Assembly (NCBI RefSeq): GCF_016097555.1
Contig: NC_054711.1
Span: forward strand, 34,968,550 to 35,032,549
Origin: Gigantopelta aegis
Lineage: Eukaryota > Mollusca > Gastropoda > Neomphalida > Peltospiridae
Direction: 5' to 3'
Length of the DNA: 64,000 bases
The notes beneath the pieces were generated by a model. It did not search any database, was not told the DNA's origin, and saw only the letters and a list, made by a program, of their open reading frames with translations. Below, piece by piece: positions 11,001 through 29,783 of this stretch; position 1 is the stretch's first letter; every line of letters begins with the position of its first letter. A program made the position numbers and the translations under genes.

Positions 11001-12205
11001 TGTGACGGTACATGCTCTTAATTTTGTTTTCGCCTGTGGCGATATTAATTGTTTTAGAAGGCCGTGTGCAGTTCCAAATTGCACTTAGCCAGGTGGGTAC
11101 TTTGTTACGTGATACCTCTGCGCGACGGCCGTGTGCAGTTTCTAAAACACACCCAGCCAGATGCGGAGGCCATGTGGCCAGTAGTTACGTAATACCTCCG
11201 CGCGACCATGGAATCTCTAGCGAACTGGCGACATTAAGTCTGACGATCTGAGGAAAAAAAATACCGCTTGGTCGCGGTGGAAATAGCACTTGTAGGGATT
11301 CGGTGCCGCGATGTACCCCCAGGCGATATTCGATTTATAATAAATAGCTAGGGTTTAGAGATATCTAGGAGACATCGGAAGGTATCCGAGGGGAACGGTC
11401 GTCGTCCACTGAACGATCTATATTAGTTCAGATGTGACTTTAGTAAATATATATTTCTGCTCTGTGTATAACCTTGATGTGATTGATGTGACTTTAAATA
11501 TTTTAATACTGTATTATACCAATATTCTTTAGACAGTGTCTTCGGTCATCTGACGAAGTAAATCGTAGACTTTTTGTTCTAACATTATACGAGTATTTGG
11601 TAATATAAAGCTTAGCCAGTCATCCTAGAGGACCTAGGTAAACTGTAGGTTATTGTCTTTATTGTGATAGGTACCAGTATTAATTCTGTGTTACAAGGTT
11701 ACTGAACGAGTAGTAAGGGTTAATTAAAAATTAACCAGTTAGGAATAGTGTTGTAATTCCTTTATTAATTAAGTTCCCCAGGAAGCGTTTCTCCATTATT
11801 GCACGTGTGTGTGTTAGCGTTTCTCAATTATCACACGTGTGGGTGTTGTGTCACGGTGAAGTGATTAGCATATTGTGTAAACTAGACACCTAGAGATTAA
11901 CTAATTAAGTGATCAGTTCTGGGTTGTTATTATTGTTGTTATTAATTAACTACTGCGGCTGTACATTTGTCAGCGTAGGTTAATACAGATTCCAAAGTGT
12001 ATTGTGTTTTTGTTGTGTTTTCTAGTGAACTAAACGTGCTATAATAATATATGCTTATATAAGATCTTATCTCTGATCATACCTAGACGAGCCAAAGCGG
12101 TTTTGAACCGCCCATTACAGAGAGATCTAATAGATATACAGTTAGGAGAGATATTTGGACAATCGTGTTTTATTCAGTTACGGGTATTATAGAATCCCCG
12201 TGACA
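11001..12205 (+). mobile_element. Solo LTR of the Gmr1-like family, opposite orientation
   Basis: This 1205-bp segment is the reverse complement of the LTRs at 3283 and 7983. It starts TGTGACGGTACATGC and ends CCCCGTGACA. The 5-bp duplication GTATT flanks it (10996-11000 and 12206-12210), so it is a true insertion reduced by LTR-LTR recombination. It differs from the full element by many substitutions and indels and is therefore older. Confidence 0.92.
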
Positions 12206-12210
12206 GTATT

Positions 12211-13800
12211 AATTATTAAAGCGGCATTCCCTGGAATATTTTTATTATTTAAGCATATAGAACAGAAAATCCCATTACGTTTGGTGCATATAAGACGCCG
12301 CACTCCGAATTGGTTTCACTACACTGGCTTTTCCAAGTTAAAAATAAACCCAGTATTTTGAAAGTGGGACACTTTTTGCGGGCGCCCACTGGGCTAAAAA
12401 TAGTACGTTTTGGCTATTGTTGCATTACAAAAACCGAGCGGATTCTAGCAGTCAAATCCTAGCAGCCAATTACGCTAGCAGCCAATTTCAGCAGACGCTC
12501 ATGTCGACGTGTTAAACATCGGACTATTTACGCCTTTCGATTGTTACCTGTATTTCACACTTTTAAACACACTGTTATGCTAATTTTTATTATTTACTAC
12601 AACTTAAGAATTTGAGAGTTTTAAAGAGTATCTTTATATAAAAACAACACAAAAACAAAATAACAACGGTATTACAAAATGGCGAGAACTGGCTAGTAAG
12701 CATTTGACGATATGCATTAATGACGACAACTCGCGAGTGAATTAAAAGTGCAGTTATGCTTGTATTTGAACTTAGAACTTGATTGTATACGATTGAAACC
12801 AGACACTGCAGCTTTAAAAACGTAAATATAAATAATAAAGCATGTGCATACACGCGAATACAAAAGCATAACGTATAATTTAAACTTATGCAAGCAAATG
12901 TAATTTCCCTGGACACTTGTATAGCCTAATATATTGAACTTTAAAACAATATTTTAGCCTCAGCGGATGAGGGTATCAGATGACCACCCCGCCTCCTCCC
13001 TCGCCTCCTGTTTTGTTTACAACTTGTCTTGGGCATCACCAGTCGAAGGTGTTCGTTTTGTAATTAATTAGTATATAGAAAAATTTATGAGTAATCAGAG
13101 GCGCGTTTTCGGGGTAAATTAGTGTTGTATATTGTGGATGATTAATTTAAAAAAAAAAAAATCCCAACAAGCAAAAGATATAATTTAAAAAATATATATT
13201 ATAATTATAAAATAATTACAAATACATTAATTATTTTATTATTATTATTATTATTATTAATTAATCAATTAATAATAAAAAATTAATTAATTAATTAAAA
13301 AATAATTATTATTATTTTAAAATTCGACGAACTGGGGTGGGGTGCGATTTTCAGTGTGGCATGCATGCGTGTTACATTAGTAAATTATTTATTTATTATT
13401 TTATTCGCACACATTTTACACCATTATAACTCGTATGTATAAAATAAATAAATAGATAAATAAATGTGATCACATCTGGAATATCCCATAGCTAATAATA
13501 GTAACGGTTAAACGTTGACATCTAGATCTAAGGTCAGTCTTTCTTTTTATTAAAATGGTACACCACATGTCTTTTACAAACGTACATAACTGAAATACTT
13601 TTCTATATTTTAGGATGCATTCGGTAAAGTTTCACTTAATAACCATCAAAATTATTTACACTTGCTCGTGTGTTTAATTTATTCGCTATGTTTTTGTATC
13701 GGCGTGAATAGGTGTTACTTAATTATTGCGGCCACTAGGCCTATATCAGCAAACTACATCAATTTATCACTGTATGCACTGGCATGGTAATTATGATGAC
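12211..13800. other. AT-rich intergenic DNA with TTA/ATT simple repeats
   Basis: Non-coding, with a very AT-rich patch at about 13140-13320 (runs of TTATTA and TTAATTAA). No gene signal is seen. Confidence 0.6.
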
Positions 13801-14000
13801 NNNNNNNNNNNNNNNNNNNNNNNNNNNNNNNNNNNNNNNNNNNNNNNNNNNNNNNNNNNNNNNNNNNNNNNNNNNNNNNNNNNNNNNNNNNNNNNNNNNN
13901 NNNNNNNNNNNNNNNNNNNNNNNNNNNNNNNNNNNNNNNNNNNNNNNNNNNNNNNNNNNNNNNNNNNNNNNNNNNNNNNNNNNNNNNNNNNNNNNNNNNN
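13801..14000. other. Assembly gap (200 N)
   Basis: Exactly 200 unknown bases, a placeholder-sized gap directly before a long minisatellite. The array probably blocked assembly. Confidence 0.99.
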
Positions 14001-14029
14001 GGTCAGGGCCCAACAGGCCTGGATACTAC

Positions 14030-15420
14030 TTACATGGTGTTAGACATGAACAGATAGTTGGAGCTACTGGGTGTCAAACATGAACAGATAGTTGGAGCTA
14101 CAGGGTGTCAAACATGAACAGATCATGAAAATGGAGATCCAAGGTACACCCGTCTCCGCAACCCAAGACGATGCTCGCACACTCTAACACACCACAACAC
14201 TGATACACCTCTACCCTCTCATATATCTACTCTAACACACACCTCTACCCTCACATATGTCTACTCTTAACACATCTACTCTAATACACCACAACCCTAA
14301 CACACCACAACGCTGTTACACCTCTACCCTCGCATATATCTACTCTTAACACATCTACTCTAATACACCACAACCCTAACACACCACAACGCTGATACAG
14401 CTCACATATATCTACTCTTAACACGCTGATACCCTCGCATATATGTACTCTTAACACATCTACTCTAACACACCTCAACCCTAACACACCACAACGCTGA
14501 TACACCTCTACCCTCACATATATCTACTCTTAACACATCTACTCTAATACACCACAACCCTAACACACCACAACGCTGATACACCTCTACCCTCACATAT
14601 ATCTACTCTTAACAAACCTCTACCCTAACACACCACAACACTGATATACCTCTACATTCACATATATCTACTCTTAACAAACCTGTACCCTAATACACCA
14701 CAACACTGATACACCTCTACCCTCACATATATCTACTCTTAACACATCTACTCTAACACACCTCAACCCTAACACACCACAACGCTGATACACCTCTACC
14801 CTCACATATATCTACTCTTAACACATCTACTCTAATACACCACAACCCTAACACACCACAACACTGACATACTTCTACACGCATACATCTCTACCCTCAC
14901 ACACCTCTACCCTCAAATACCACAACACATATACACCTCTATCCTCACACACCTCAACACTCACATACCTCTACCCTCGCAGACCTTAACACCCATATAC
15001 CTCTACCCTCAAACACCTCTACCCTCGCACACCTTAACACCCATATATCTCTACCCTCAAACACATCCACACCTTAACACCCATATATCTCTACCCTCAA
15101 ACACCTCTACACACATACACCACTACCCTCACACACCTCAACACTCATAAACCTCTATCCTCACACACCTCAACACTCGTACACCTCTACCCTCACACAC
15201 CTCAACACTCGTACACCTCTACCCTCACACACCTCAACACTCGTACACCTCTACCCTCACACACCTCAACACTCGTACACCTCTACCCTCACACACCTCA
15301 ACACTCGTACACATCTATCCTCACACACCTCAACACTCGTACACCTCTACTCTCACACACCTCAACACTCGTACACCTCTATCCTCACACACCTCAACAC
15401 TCGTACACATCTACCTTCGC
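14030..15420. repeat. CA/CTCTACC-rich minisatellite with two successive unit types
   Basis: A short direct repeat at 14034-14125 (ATGAACAGATAGTTGGAGCTAC) precedes it. From about 14180 to 14860 the unit is roughly 80 bp, built of CACCTCTACCCTCACATATATC, TACTCTTAACACATCTACTC and CACCACAACCCTAACAC blocks. From about 15120 to 15420 it is a regular 32-bp unit (CTCTACCCTCACACACC + TCAACACTCGTACAC). Both strands read as low-complexity peptides, with no gene. Confidence 0.9.
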
Positions 15421-16212
15421 ACATCCACTTACACGTCACAGACACATGATACGTCACAGTGTAATCTATTTCCACATTGTTGTTTTTCATTGAATGCATG
15501 GCACTGGTGATTTGGTAATCACCTAGGAGCAGCCAGTATGTCTTGAAATTGTTAACACACGTACATGTGTAAACAACCCATGTGTTATCCAAAATAACGC
15601 ATGGTGTTCTCACCAACGGCTGTGTAAGAAAAGTAAGTATCACGTTGATATTATAATAAAAGTTCTGGATGGAATCGAAATGATTCCAACACATTCTGTT
15701 GTTCAAATATATCTTGTATAGTTTCTTTGAGATGAGTAGGGCCAACACTACACCAAAAGGTGGCGCGTCGTCAGAATACACTGACAGTGGTCACACTGAG
15801 TTGGAGGATCCTTCTTTAAGATAAATGAATGGGTCAAGTATGTATGACCGATACGAGCACGAAGAACATCTTAATATTACAACCAGTGGTATGGACAACA
15901 TTGGATACGTTTATGATAGGGAAGACCATGAGCGGATACAGGCGGGGGCCCAAGCCCGCCCCCCCCCCCTTTCCTATTTTTGGTCAAACAATATATATTC
16001 CAGAATACACCAAAAATGCAAACATATGCCGACCAGCTGTCAAGGTCCCCTCTATTAAAAAACCCTGGACCCGCGCCTGGAGACCTTTAATATCGCAGAA
16101 TGCATGTTATAAAACTGGCACATATGTTACTCAACATCCTATTTATTTGACGTTTAATGGCCGCCAACGTGAGTATATTTTAAATAATTTCAAACGACAT
16201 GCATTAATTTTG

Positions 16213-16222
16213 TATATAAATA
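16213..16222 (+). promoter_or_regulatory. TATA box of the secreted peptide gene
   Basis: TATATAAATA lies 44-53 bp upstream of the ATG at 16266, placing a transcription start near 16243-16250 and giving a very short 5' leader. A canonical TATA box suits an inducible, tissue-restricted gene. I found no clear NF-kB site close by. Confidence 0.6.
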
Positions 16223-16265
16223 CGTTCGTCCGTCATTGTACAAGAGCTGTTAGTCGATGGAAATA

Positions 16266-22442
<6,177 letters not shown>

Positions 22443-23032
22443 ACTCTTATTCGCCAATTCACTGTTGTTCTACTTCTGTTTTTAAAACTACTAACCCCAG
22501 TGCCGGATTTATAAGGAGGCAAAGGGTGCAATTACCCCCCCCCCCCCCCCCTGCCAGAGGTGCCCCCCAGACTAAGGACATCCTTTATAAAAAAAAAAAT
22601 GTAATACTTATAAAATTAGTTCATTCTTTTTTATTTGTCATGTAATTTAATTTCTATGTTGAGGGCCCCTGAACCTGAAGTGCCTCGCCCCCCCCCCCCC
22701 CAAAGGTCTAAATCCGGCCCTGACTAACCCTAGTTAGTGAGCACTGTAAAATAGTCTTGGATATTTAATACACGCCCATTCCAGCTAATGGGGTGCAATT
22801 CGGGAAGTTTATAAACTCAAGAATGAAATATCTTCAACACAAACGAAATATTTCTGATGTCAAAGCTGTATCATCGCTGATAATGAAAACGAAAACATCC
22901 TTTCGCAAAATGTCACCTAAATTACCAATCAGCAACATAACCCAAAATTTAAACTTTGATATTCACGCTACATTTTTTTTCTGGACGAAAATGAAGAGAC
23001 TCTTTTTGTCTATTCATTGCCTTGTTATACGA
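22443..23032. other. 3' flank of the peptide gene and intergenic DNA
   Basis: Presumed 3' UTR, then sequence with C-runs (22537-22552, 22690-22702) and an A-run. The C/G-run blocks with GCCGGATTTA / TAAATCCGGCC at 22502 and 22710 form an inverted pair suggestive of a small MITE. No further gene. Confidence 0.5.
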
Positions 23033-23035
23033 TTC

Positions 23036-23340
23036 GGGGCTGGGTGTAGCCCAGTGGTAAAGCGCTCGCTTCATGCGCATTCGGTCTGGGATCGATCCCC
23101 GTCGGTGGGCCCATTGGGCTATTTTTCGCTCCATCCAGTGCACCACCACCGGTATATCAAAGGCCGTGGTACGTGCTATCCTGCCTGTGGGATGGTGCGT
23201 ATAAAAGATCCCTTGCTACTAATGGAAAAAGGTAGCAGGTTTCCTCTCTAAAACCAAAATGTTAAAATTACCAAATGTTTGACATTCAATAGTCGATTAT
23301 TGATAAATCAATGTGCTCTAGTGGTGTCGTTAAGGAAAAC
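23036..23340 (+). mobile_element. SINE type A, full length
   Basis: The tRNA head is GGGGCTGGGTGTAGCCCAGT with A-box-like TAGCCCAGTGGTAAAG and B-box-like GGATCGATCCC. It is followed by the core and the tail ending in CTCTAGTGGTGTCGTTAAGG. The flanks are two related copies of a segment of about 110 bp (22927-23035 and 23350-23464) rather than a short TSD. Confidence 0.9.
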
Positions 23341-23850
23341 CCACACACAATCAGAAACATAACTCACAAATTTAAACTTTCTTGTTTTGATATCCACATT
23401 ACATTTGTTTCTGGACGAAAATGAAGAGAGTTTTTTGTCCGTTCAATGCCCTGTTATACGATTTGTAATCCTTGATGAATATTTTAAAATATGTAAAGTG
23501 AAATTCTAATAAACACTTACAAAAGAGATCAAAACGATTTGGCACCACAGAGTGTATACCACCAAATCAAATCCCATAGACGACAATAGTAACATGTGGC
23601 TAAAATTCCTACCTGAAGCATATCAATCGGCATATACATCACGAATATAAATACTACCACCCCTCACCCTTAAGGTGAATCAGAAAAAAATAGAGGGGGA
23701 GGGGGGGTGGAGCTACTCATTTCAGAGATAACGAGTAGCTTCTTTGACTACCCTCGTTCCGCACAAAATTTGAGTACTTTTTTACAGGTACCCCATACAT
23801 GTTTCAAGCACAAGGCTACTTAACACAGTGGTACATGTATTAGATGTATA

Positions 23851-24014
23851 GGATAACGCACGCCTCCGAGGTTATGGTTGGGATAGTAAAACCCGAGGGA
23901 AGAAAGGTTTGTGAAAGTAAGACCTGAGGGCGAAGCCCGAAGTCTTACTTTCACAAACCTTTCTTCCCTCGGGTTTTACTATCCCAACCATAACCAAGGA
24001 GAAGTGCGTTATCC
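23851..24014. repeat. Foldback element, 164-bp imperfect palindrome
   Basis: Outer arms GGATAACGCAC and GTGCGTTATCC, with long complementary inner arms (TGGGATAGTAAAACCCGAGG / its complement, and GGTTTGTGAAAGTAAGAC / its complement). The centre is near 23932. It resembles a hairpin-type MITE. Confidence 0.85.
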
Positions 24015-24311
24015 AACATACAAATCGTTAATAAGTGTTGTTTATTCTGCGTTTTATGATAAAGCAATTTTTATTTGGAAAAAAAAACCCCAACAATCTT
24101 TCCCTCGTCGAAAAAATAGAACAGTCGACAGTTTCATTGAATTCACCTATGCACGTGCACTAGTTGGGTCAGCCCACATGTGTCGAGAGAAGTCACGTGA
24201 CTATCACTGGAATTTCTCGTGCGGTACACCGCGTGGTCATATTCGCAAATGCAGTGGACTGTCATGGACCCAAGCGAAGATTTAGTTTTGAGTCAAGCGC
24301 TGGATTCGTCG

Positions 24312-24399
24312 AGGTTTTACTTCTGTGGTAAAACCTGCGTTGGAGGTTTTACTTCTGTGGTAAAACCTGTGACTAGGTTTTACTTCTGTGGTAAAACCT
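24312..24399. repeat. Three direct copies of a 25-bp hairpin
   Basis: Identical 25-bp hairpins (arms AGGTTTTAC / GTAAAACCT around TTCTGTG) start at 24312, 24344 and 24375. The arms echo the GTAAAACCCGAGG arm of the palindrome at 23851-24014. Confidence 0.8.
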
Positions 24400-24598
24400 T
24401 CAATGAAGTTTTACCTAGAATATAATCATCATCCAATAGCATAGGGGTAATTCGGGATAGGTTTGTATGAAATAAAATTGCATATATTTTTGGCCCAGAT
24501 GAAACTAGTTATGTTTTAACAACCAACACACTCACATTTATAACCAATCACAGGACTTGTGGTGTTAGCTTCTCATCTAGTGTAAGTTTTTTGTTTTG

Positions 24599-24868
24599 TT
24601 TGGTTTTGTTTTGTTTAACGACACCACTAGAGCACATTGATATATTAATTATCGGCTATTGGGTGTCAAACATTTGGTAATTAATTTGTTATATAGTCTT
24701 AGAGAGGAAACCCGCTACAGTTTTCCATTAGTAGCAAGGGATCTTTTATATGCACCATCCCACATACAGGGTAGTACATACCACGGCCTTTGATATGCCA
24801 GTCATGGTGCACTGGCTGGAACCGAGAATTAGCTAATGGGCCTACCGACGAGGATCGATCCCAAACCG
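24599..24868 (-). mobile_element. SINE type A, nearly full length
   Basis: Tail TTTAACGACACCACTAGAGC, core AGCAAGGGATCTTTTATATG, and head with the B-box complement GGATCGATCCC. The distal tRNA head is truncated. Confidence 0.88.
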
Positions 24869-25020
24869 AGGAAGAGGAAATAACATTATTTTCTTGTTTC
24901 AGGTTTTTATGTTTGGTTAATAGCTCGCCATAGCTCTCCATAGCTCTCCATAGCTTGATAAAAGAACCAGTCCGTCAGTTCCAAACATAATGCAGATGTC
25001 CTGCAGAAGGCTGAATAGTA

Positions 25021-25396
25021 AAGTTTGTTTTATTTAACGACACCACTAGAGCACATTGATTTTTTTATCTTACCATCGGCTATTGGACGTCAAACATATG
25101 GTCATTCTGACTTCTTCTCTTTTTTTTTTAAAGAGGAAACCCGCTGTCGCCACATAGGCTACTCTTCTACGACAGGCAGCAAGGGATCTTTTATTTGCGC
25201 TTCCCACAGGCAGGATGGCACAAACCATGGCCTTTGTTGAACCAGTTATGGATCACTGGTGGGGGCAAGTGGTTTACACCTACCCACTGAGCCTTGCGGA
25301 GCACTCACTCAGGGTTTGGAGTCGGTATCTGGATTAAAAATCCAATGCCTCGACTAGGATCCGAACCCAGTACCTACCAGCCTGTAAACCGATGGC
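25021..25396 (-). mobile_element. SINE type C, tRNA head slightly truncated, plus GAT/GCT microsatellite
   Basis: Closely matches the copy at 1781-2178 and stops inside the head at CCGATGGCC. A GATGATGAAGAT / GCTGCTGCTGAT / AATAACAACAA simple repeat follows at about 25407-25482. Confidence 0.88.
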
Positions 25397-25984
25397 CGTT
25401 TAGAAAGGATGATGATGAAGATGATGTTGCTGCTGCTGCTGCTGATGATGATGATGATAATGATAATAGCAATAACAACAAGCATTTTGAGAGTACTGCT
25501 AAAGCAATACATGTCCCCTACCGGGTCCAACAATGTTTCGTATCTCCTAAATTCAAGGGCCGTAACTCTGAAAATGTGAGTAAATCACCATGAAGCTTCA
25601 ACTTGATCTGTAAAGCTATATACAAATGATAAAGCTATATACAAATGATAAAGCTCCATTAGGAACGATCCTGGTTAAAAAGATTCGTTACAAAACGTAT
25701 TTTGCACATTTGCAGTAAAACGTCGTCGTTGCTGACACATTTAACGAATCTTTTGTTGGTCACTTACATATCAGTAATCGATAGTGTTATAGTTTTATCA
25801 AAATCCTATTGTTTTATACAGGAGAATATTCACTATCTGGAGCTAAAGTAGATCCCATACTAGATTCTAGTAATATTTTTTTATTAGCTAAAACAATTCG
25901 ACTGAAAGATCCCGTACACTAGCACAGAGTTATCCCCGCAGTATGGACCGATTCCAGTCAGATTGGCTAAACTAGTTAGGGTTG

Positions 25985-26210
25985 GTTTGGGGTTGTTTGT
26001 TTAACGATACCACTAGAGCACATTGATTTATTAATCATTAGCTTTGAATCATTTGGTCATTTTGACATCGTCTGATGAGGAAACCCTCTACAGTTTTCCA
26101 TTAGTGGCAAGGAATATTTTATATGCACCATCCCACAGAAAGGATAGCACATACAATGGCGCTTTCCCACTGGGGTACGTCCCGCCCTTGGCTAAAGCAA
26201 TTAACATATA
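25985..26210 (-). mobile_element. SINE type A, with internal deletions
   Basis: Tail, core (AAGGAATATTTTATATGCAC) and the end of the head (GGGGTACGTCCCGCCC) are recognisable. The stretch between core and head end is deleted. Confidence 0.8.
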
Positions 26211-26468
26211 CACCAAAAAAATAAACAATACCCCTTTCCCTTATGCTAGCGTCAGACTATCAACTGTCACGACGGAGTTGGTCAACTCGACAGTTACGTT
26301 ATAATTTCCCCCACTCCTTATTTACGACGGGTGCGCTCAGATTAACTACACGGTCGTCGATGTATACGTCGAGAATCGAGTTGTAAGCAACTGGACAGTC
26401 GTTTAAGTCGTAAGATCAGTGAGTTTGCAGACTTCGTCGTGACAGTTGGTATTCTGAGACTAACAGTA

Positions 26469-26755
26469 AGAAGGAAGGAAATGTTTTATTTAACGACACA
26501 CTCAACACATTTTATTTACGGTTATATAGCGTCGGACATATGGTTAAGGACCACACAGATACTGAGAGAGGAAATTCGCTGTCGCCACTTCATGGGCTAC
26601 TCTTTTCGATTAGCAGCAAGGGATCTTTTATATGCACCATCCCCGAGACAGGATAACACAGGCTTTTGATATACCAGTCGTGGTGTACTGGCTGGAGCGA
26701 GAAATGGCCCAATGGGCCCACCGACGGGGATCGATCCCAGACCGACCGCGCATCG
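26469..26755 (-). mobile_element. SINE type B
   Basis: GAAGGAAATGTTTTATTTAA tail, core, and head up to GACCGACCGCGCATCGA. The last part of the tRNA head is missing. Confidence 0.9.
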
Positions 26756-27736
26756 ATTAAAATACACTATCATAACTGCAAGTGTCTCATTTCTCTATAG
26801 ATTTTTTTTTCTTCTTGTAAAGAACTACAAATTACTTTATCCCAAACATTATCTTTACATTTATATCGTGTTCAACACTGTTCTGTCCGTTTTCTCCTGA
26901 ATAGGTTTTCTGAGCTGTCCACACCATCATCTACCAGTCTAAATTTCCTCCACGGGAGCAGTCTCTGTGCACCTCTGTGCACCCACTGGCACCCTCGTCG
27001 TCTTGTCGCTATATAGTCCGTTTGCAACAAGAGAACCGATGAATTGGCATGTAACTTTAGAGAGTATAAAGTTAAAATTCATATTGAAACATATTATTCA
27101 GTTTTATACCCGTACCAACTGAAATAATTTTTTGAGAGAAAAACAATTATGTAAAAAAAAAATCATTCACCATCAAATTGCAGTCTTTTTTGATACAGGT
27201 ATGAACTGACGGAACAGCCAAACTGAAGCGCACACAATTCTACCTTTGGTCTCAATGTGCTACATTATCATTTACTTCAGTTCAGGATGCAGGTGTAGCT
27301 ACTTACATTGGCTATTCTAGCATTCAGGGCCGTACCCTCCGGGTGGGGGGGGGGGGGGGGGGCGCAAGGGCCGACAATGCTGCACACGGAGACTAAAGGT
27401 ATTTTAACTTTATTCATTATAGAGATGCATTACAAATCAATCTATTCCTTCTTTTCTTTTCTTTTCTTTTTCTTTTATGCAAACAGATAGTCCGACTGAC
27501 GACACTAACGACAGCCAGTAGTACGGGAGTATAGTAGGTGGTTACAAGTACCTCTTAGCAATGCCAGAAGTAACAATATCTGTAGTGGTCAGACAAAGTC
27601 CACAGGCGTATGGAACGGATGGCCACTGCAGACAAATACCTATCACAGTTGGACAGACAAGGACAGCGATGTGGAGGTGAAAAGCAAACGAAGATGAAAG
27701 ATAGGAGCTGCCAGATTGGCAAGAATAAAGATGGAA

Positions 27737-28270
27737 ATTTGTTTTGTTTAACGACACCACTAGAGCATATTTATTAAGTAATCATCGGCTATTGGATGTC
27801 AAACATTTGGTAATTCAGACTCGTAGTCAACAGACGAAACCCGCAACATTTTCCTAATGCAGTTAGGGATCTTTTATATGCACTTTCCCATAAACAGGAT
27901 AGCACATACCACGGCCTTTTATTTTTTTTATATTATATTAAACTTTGTGTCTCAACAGCTAATAAAATGGCTGCAACTTTTCAGGTGTTTTTTTGTTTTG
28001 TTTTGGAAATATGCAATATTGTATTGTTAATTATATTTTATTTAAAGTAAAGATATGTTTGTTTAATGACAACTCGGCATATTTTTAACCAACTTTTTGA
28101 TGGTTATTTTGTCACTTGTTTGCGAGAGCAAACCCACTGCCACGACACAGGCTATACCTGAAAAAGTAGCATAACTTTCTTCCTATACACTTTCCCACAG
28201 AGCCCTATAGTACTTTTTCCGTGAACTTTGATTTGCCATTCGTGGAACACTACACTAGTTAGGACCTCGA
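27737..28270 (-). mobile_element. One truncated and one decayed SINE type A copy
   Basis: 27737-27919 holds tail and core, ending at CACGGCCTTTTA. 28058-28270 is a much more diverged copy (TTTGTTTAATGACAACTCGG ... CTTTGATTTGCCATTCGTGG). Between them lies unremarkable AT-rich DNA. Confidence 0.65.
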
Positions 28271-29300
28271 GTCCATTGACGGCTGTAAACCCGGGAATAT
28301 GTGTAGAGTGAGGGGTCTGGACGTCGTAAAACATAAGCAATTTTTTTCTTAAAGATGTATTTTCTGAAGGAGCATGATCAAACTCACCCCTAGAAACTTC
28401 GCCCATCAGTCTAGACTCACCCACCCCACTGCACAGCTTCCCCGAGACACTGCAACTCATACATCAGGCTCTATCTCCGAGTTACACCACACCCACTTAT
28501 TTACCTATTTACTTACCTGCTGACAAAAAAAAAATCAAATACACGTACATGTATATACATATCGGATCCCCACCCCTAAACCCCATCCATTCAACTTTTC
28601 AGACAAAAAATCAAGAAGTAATGTTAAACTTTGGACATGTTTATTTTTTCATTAACTTGCCTACAAACAAGTTCACATTTTAACACACTCCTGCAACATT
28701 TTACATAGATTAAGATATCATTTGACTTTGTTAGCTGCTGTATATGCCAAGTTTGTTCCTGCTTTCTGTGTTCAGCAGATTGGCCACCTAAGTTTCTCGG
28801 AGGAAATGAATACAGCATTACTAGACAGGGCTTTAGATCTCACTGATTTGGGCACAACAGGTTTTTTGTCTGTTCTGGGGACACCAAGGTCTTTTCAGTG
28901 CAGTAACTGTAATAACAACTGGTAAAGAGTTGTACATTTTCAAAAATACATTTCAAGTTATTTTAATCTAATTACATCTGAACATTCCACTGATTTTGAG
29001 GTGAAATGTTTTGAGTTTAGCATGTTTGTGCTTAATTTGGATTTGCTAATTTTGGGCATACTTATTTTGGACACCCTCTTTATCGCCTCAGCCGTGATGC
29101 AATCAAAAGTCCTGCCGGTAAACAGCTCACTACACTCTGTAGATAAAGCCATCTACTTTTCTCACACACTCTCCTTCTTTCAGAAATAATTACCCCCCCA
29201 CCCCCCATGCAGCCCGTAGACAAGTGAATGGTTAGTGAAGTTCCACACCCCTGCAATAGTATACAGTTAACTTTCAATTCTTGCACTTAAATACCTGCAG
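28271..29300. other. Intergenic DNA downstream of CWC22
   Basis: There is no convincing gene. Short open frames on both strands have no start context, partner exon or recognisable domain. Part of this may be CWC22 3' UTR or downstream flank. Confidence 0.45.
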
Positions 29301-29314
29301 AAAAGAAATGAAAA

Positions 29315-29497
29315 GTTCTAGATTTTCAGCCACCTAACGTAAGCAGCTTTTACTTGACAGTTTCTAGATTTTCAGCCACCTAACGTAAGCAGCTTTCACG
29401 TGACAGTTTCCAGATTTTCAGCCACCTAACGTAAGCAGCTTTCACGTGACAGTTTCCAGATTTTCAGCCACCTAACGTAAGCAGCTTTCACTTGATA
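29315..29497. repeat. 46-bp tandem repeat, four copies
   Basis: The unit contains AGATTTTCAGCCACCTAACG and TAAGCAGCTTTCACGTGACA. The copies differ by a few substitutions. Confidence 0.9.
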
Positions 29498-29783
29498 GGT
29501 TTCCGTGTCCAAGTGTAGAATGTCCTGAAGTCCATACACACATCCTAGCAGTATTTCGTATATAAATTAATTCTTCATTTCACACAAACCAATTTCTACA
29601 GTTCATTTGCATGTGGAGAATTACACAAATATATCCACACCCTTGCAATGATTTTCACATAATACAGGTTGTTCCTGAATTGATCACAGGGGGACCAGGC
29701 AGGCAGGCAGGCAGGCAGGGGCCACTGTTATTTATTGTTATTGTTATTTTATGTTATGTGGGTCTACTGCATTTTATATGTGA

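Noticed and set aside
14281..14517. Cys/Val/Arg-rich minus-strand frame
   Set aside because: It is produced by the minisatellite, with no start context, splice sites or conservation signal.
15362..15781. 139-codon minus-strand frame and the 77-codon frame at 15825-16058
   Set aside because: No domain, signal peptide or splice partner. The first runs into the minisatellite and the second into a C-run and Alu-like low-complexity DNA.
25294..25593. 99-codon frame with Asp/Ala/Asn runs
   Set aside because: It translates the SINE head plus a GAT/GCT/AAC microsatellite; no gene structure.
28152..29189. Several 60-100-codon frames downstream of CWC22
   Set aside because: No recognisable family or in-phase partner exons. 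The surrounding DNA is SINE-derived or AT-rich.
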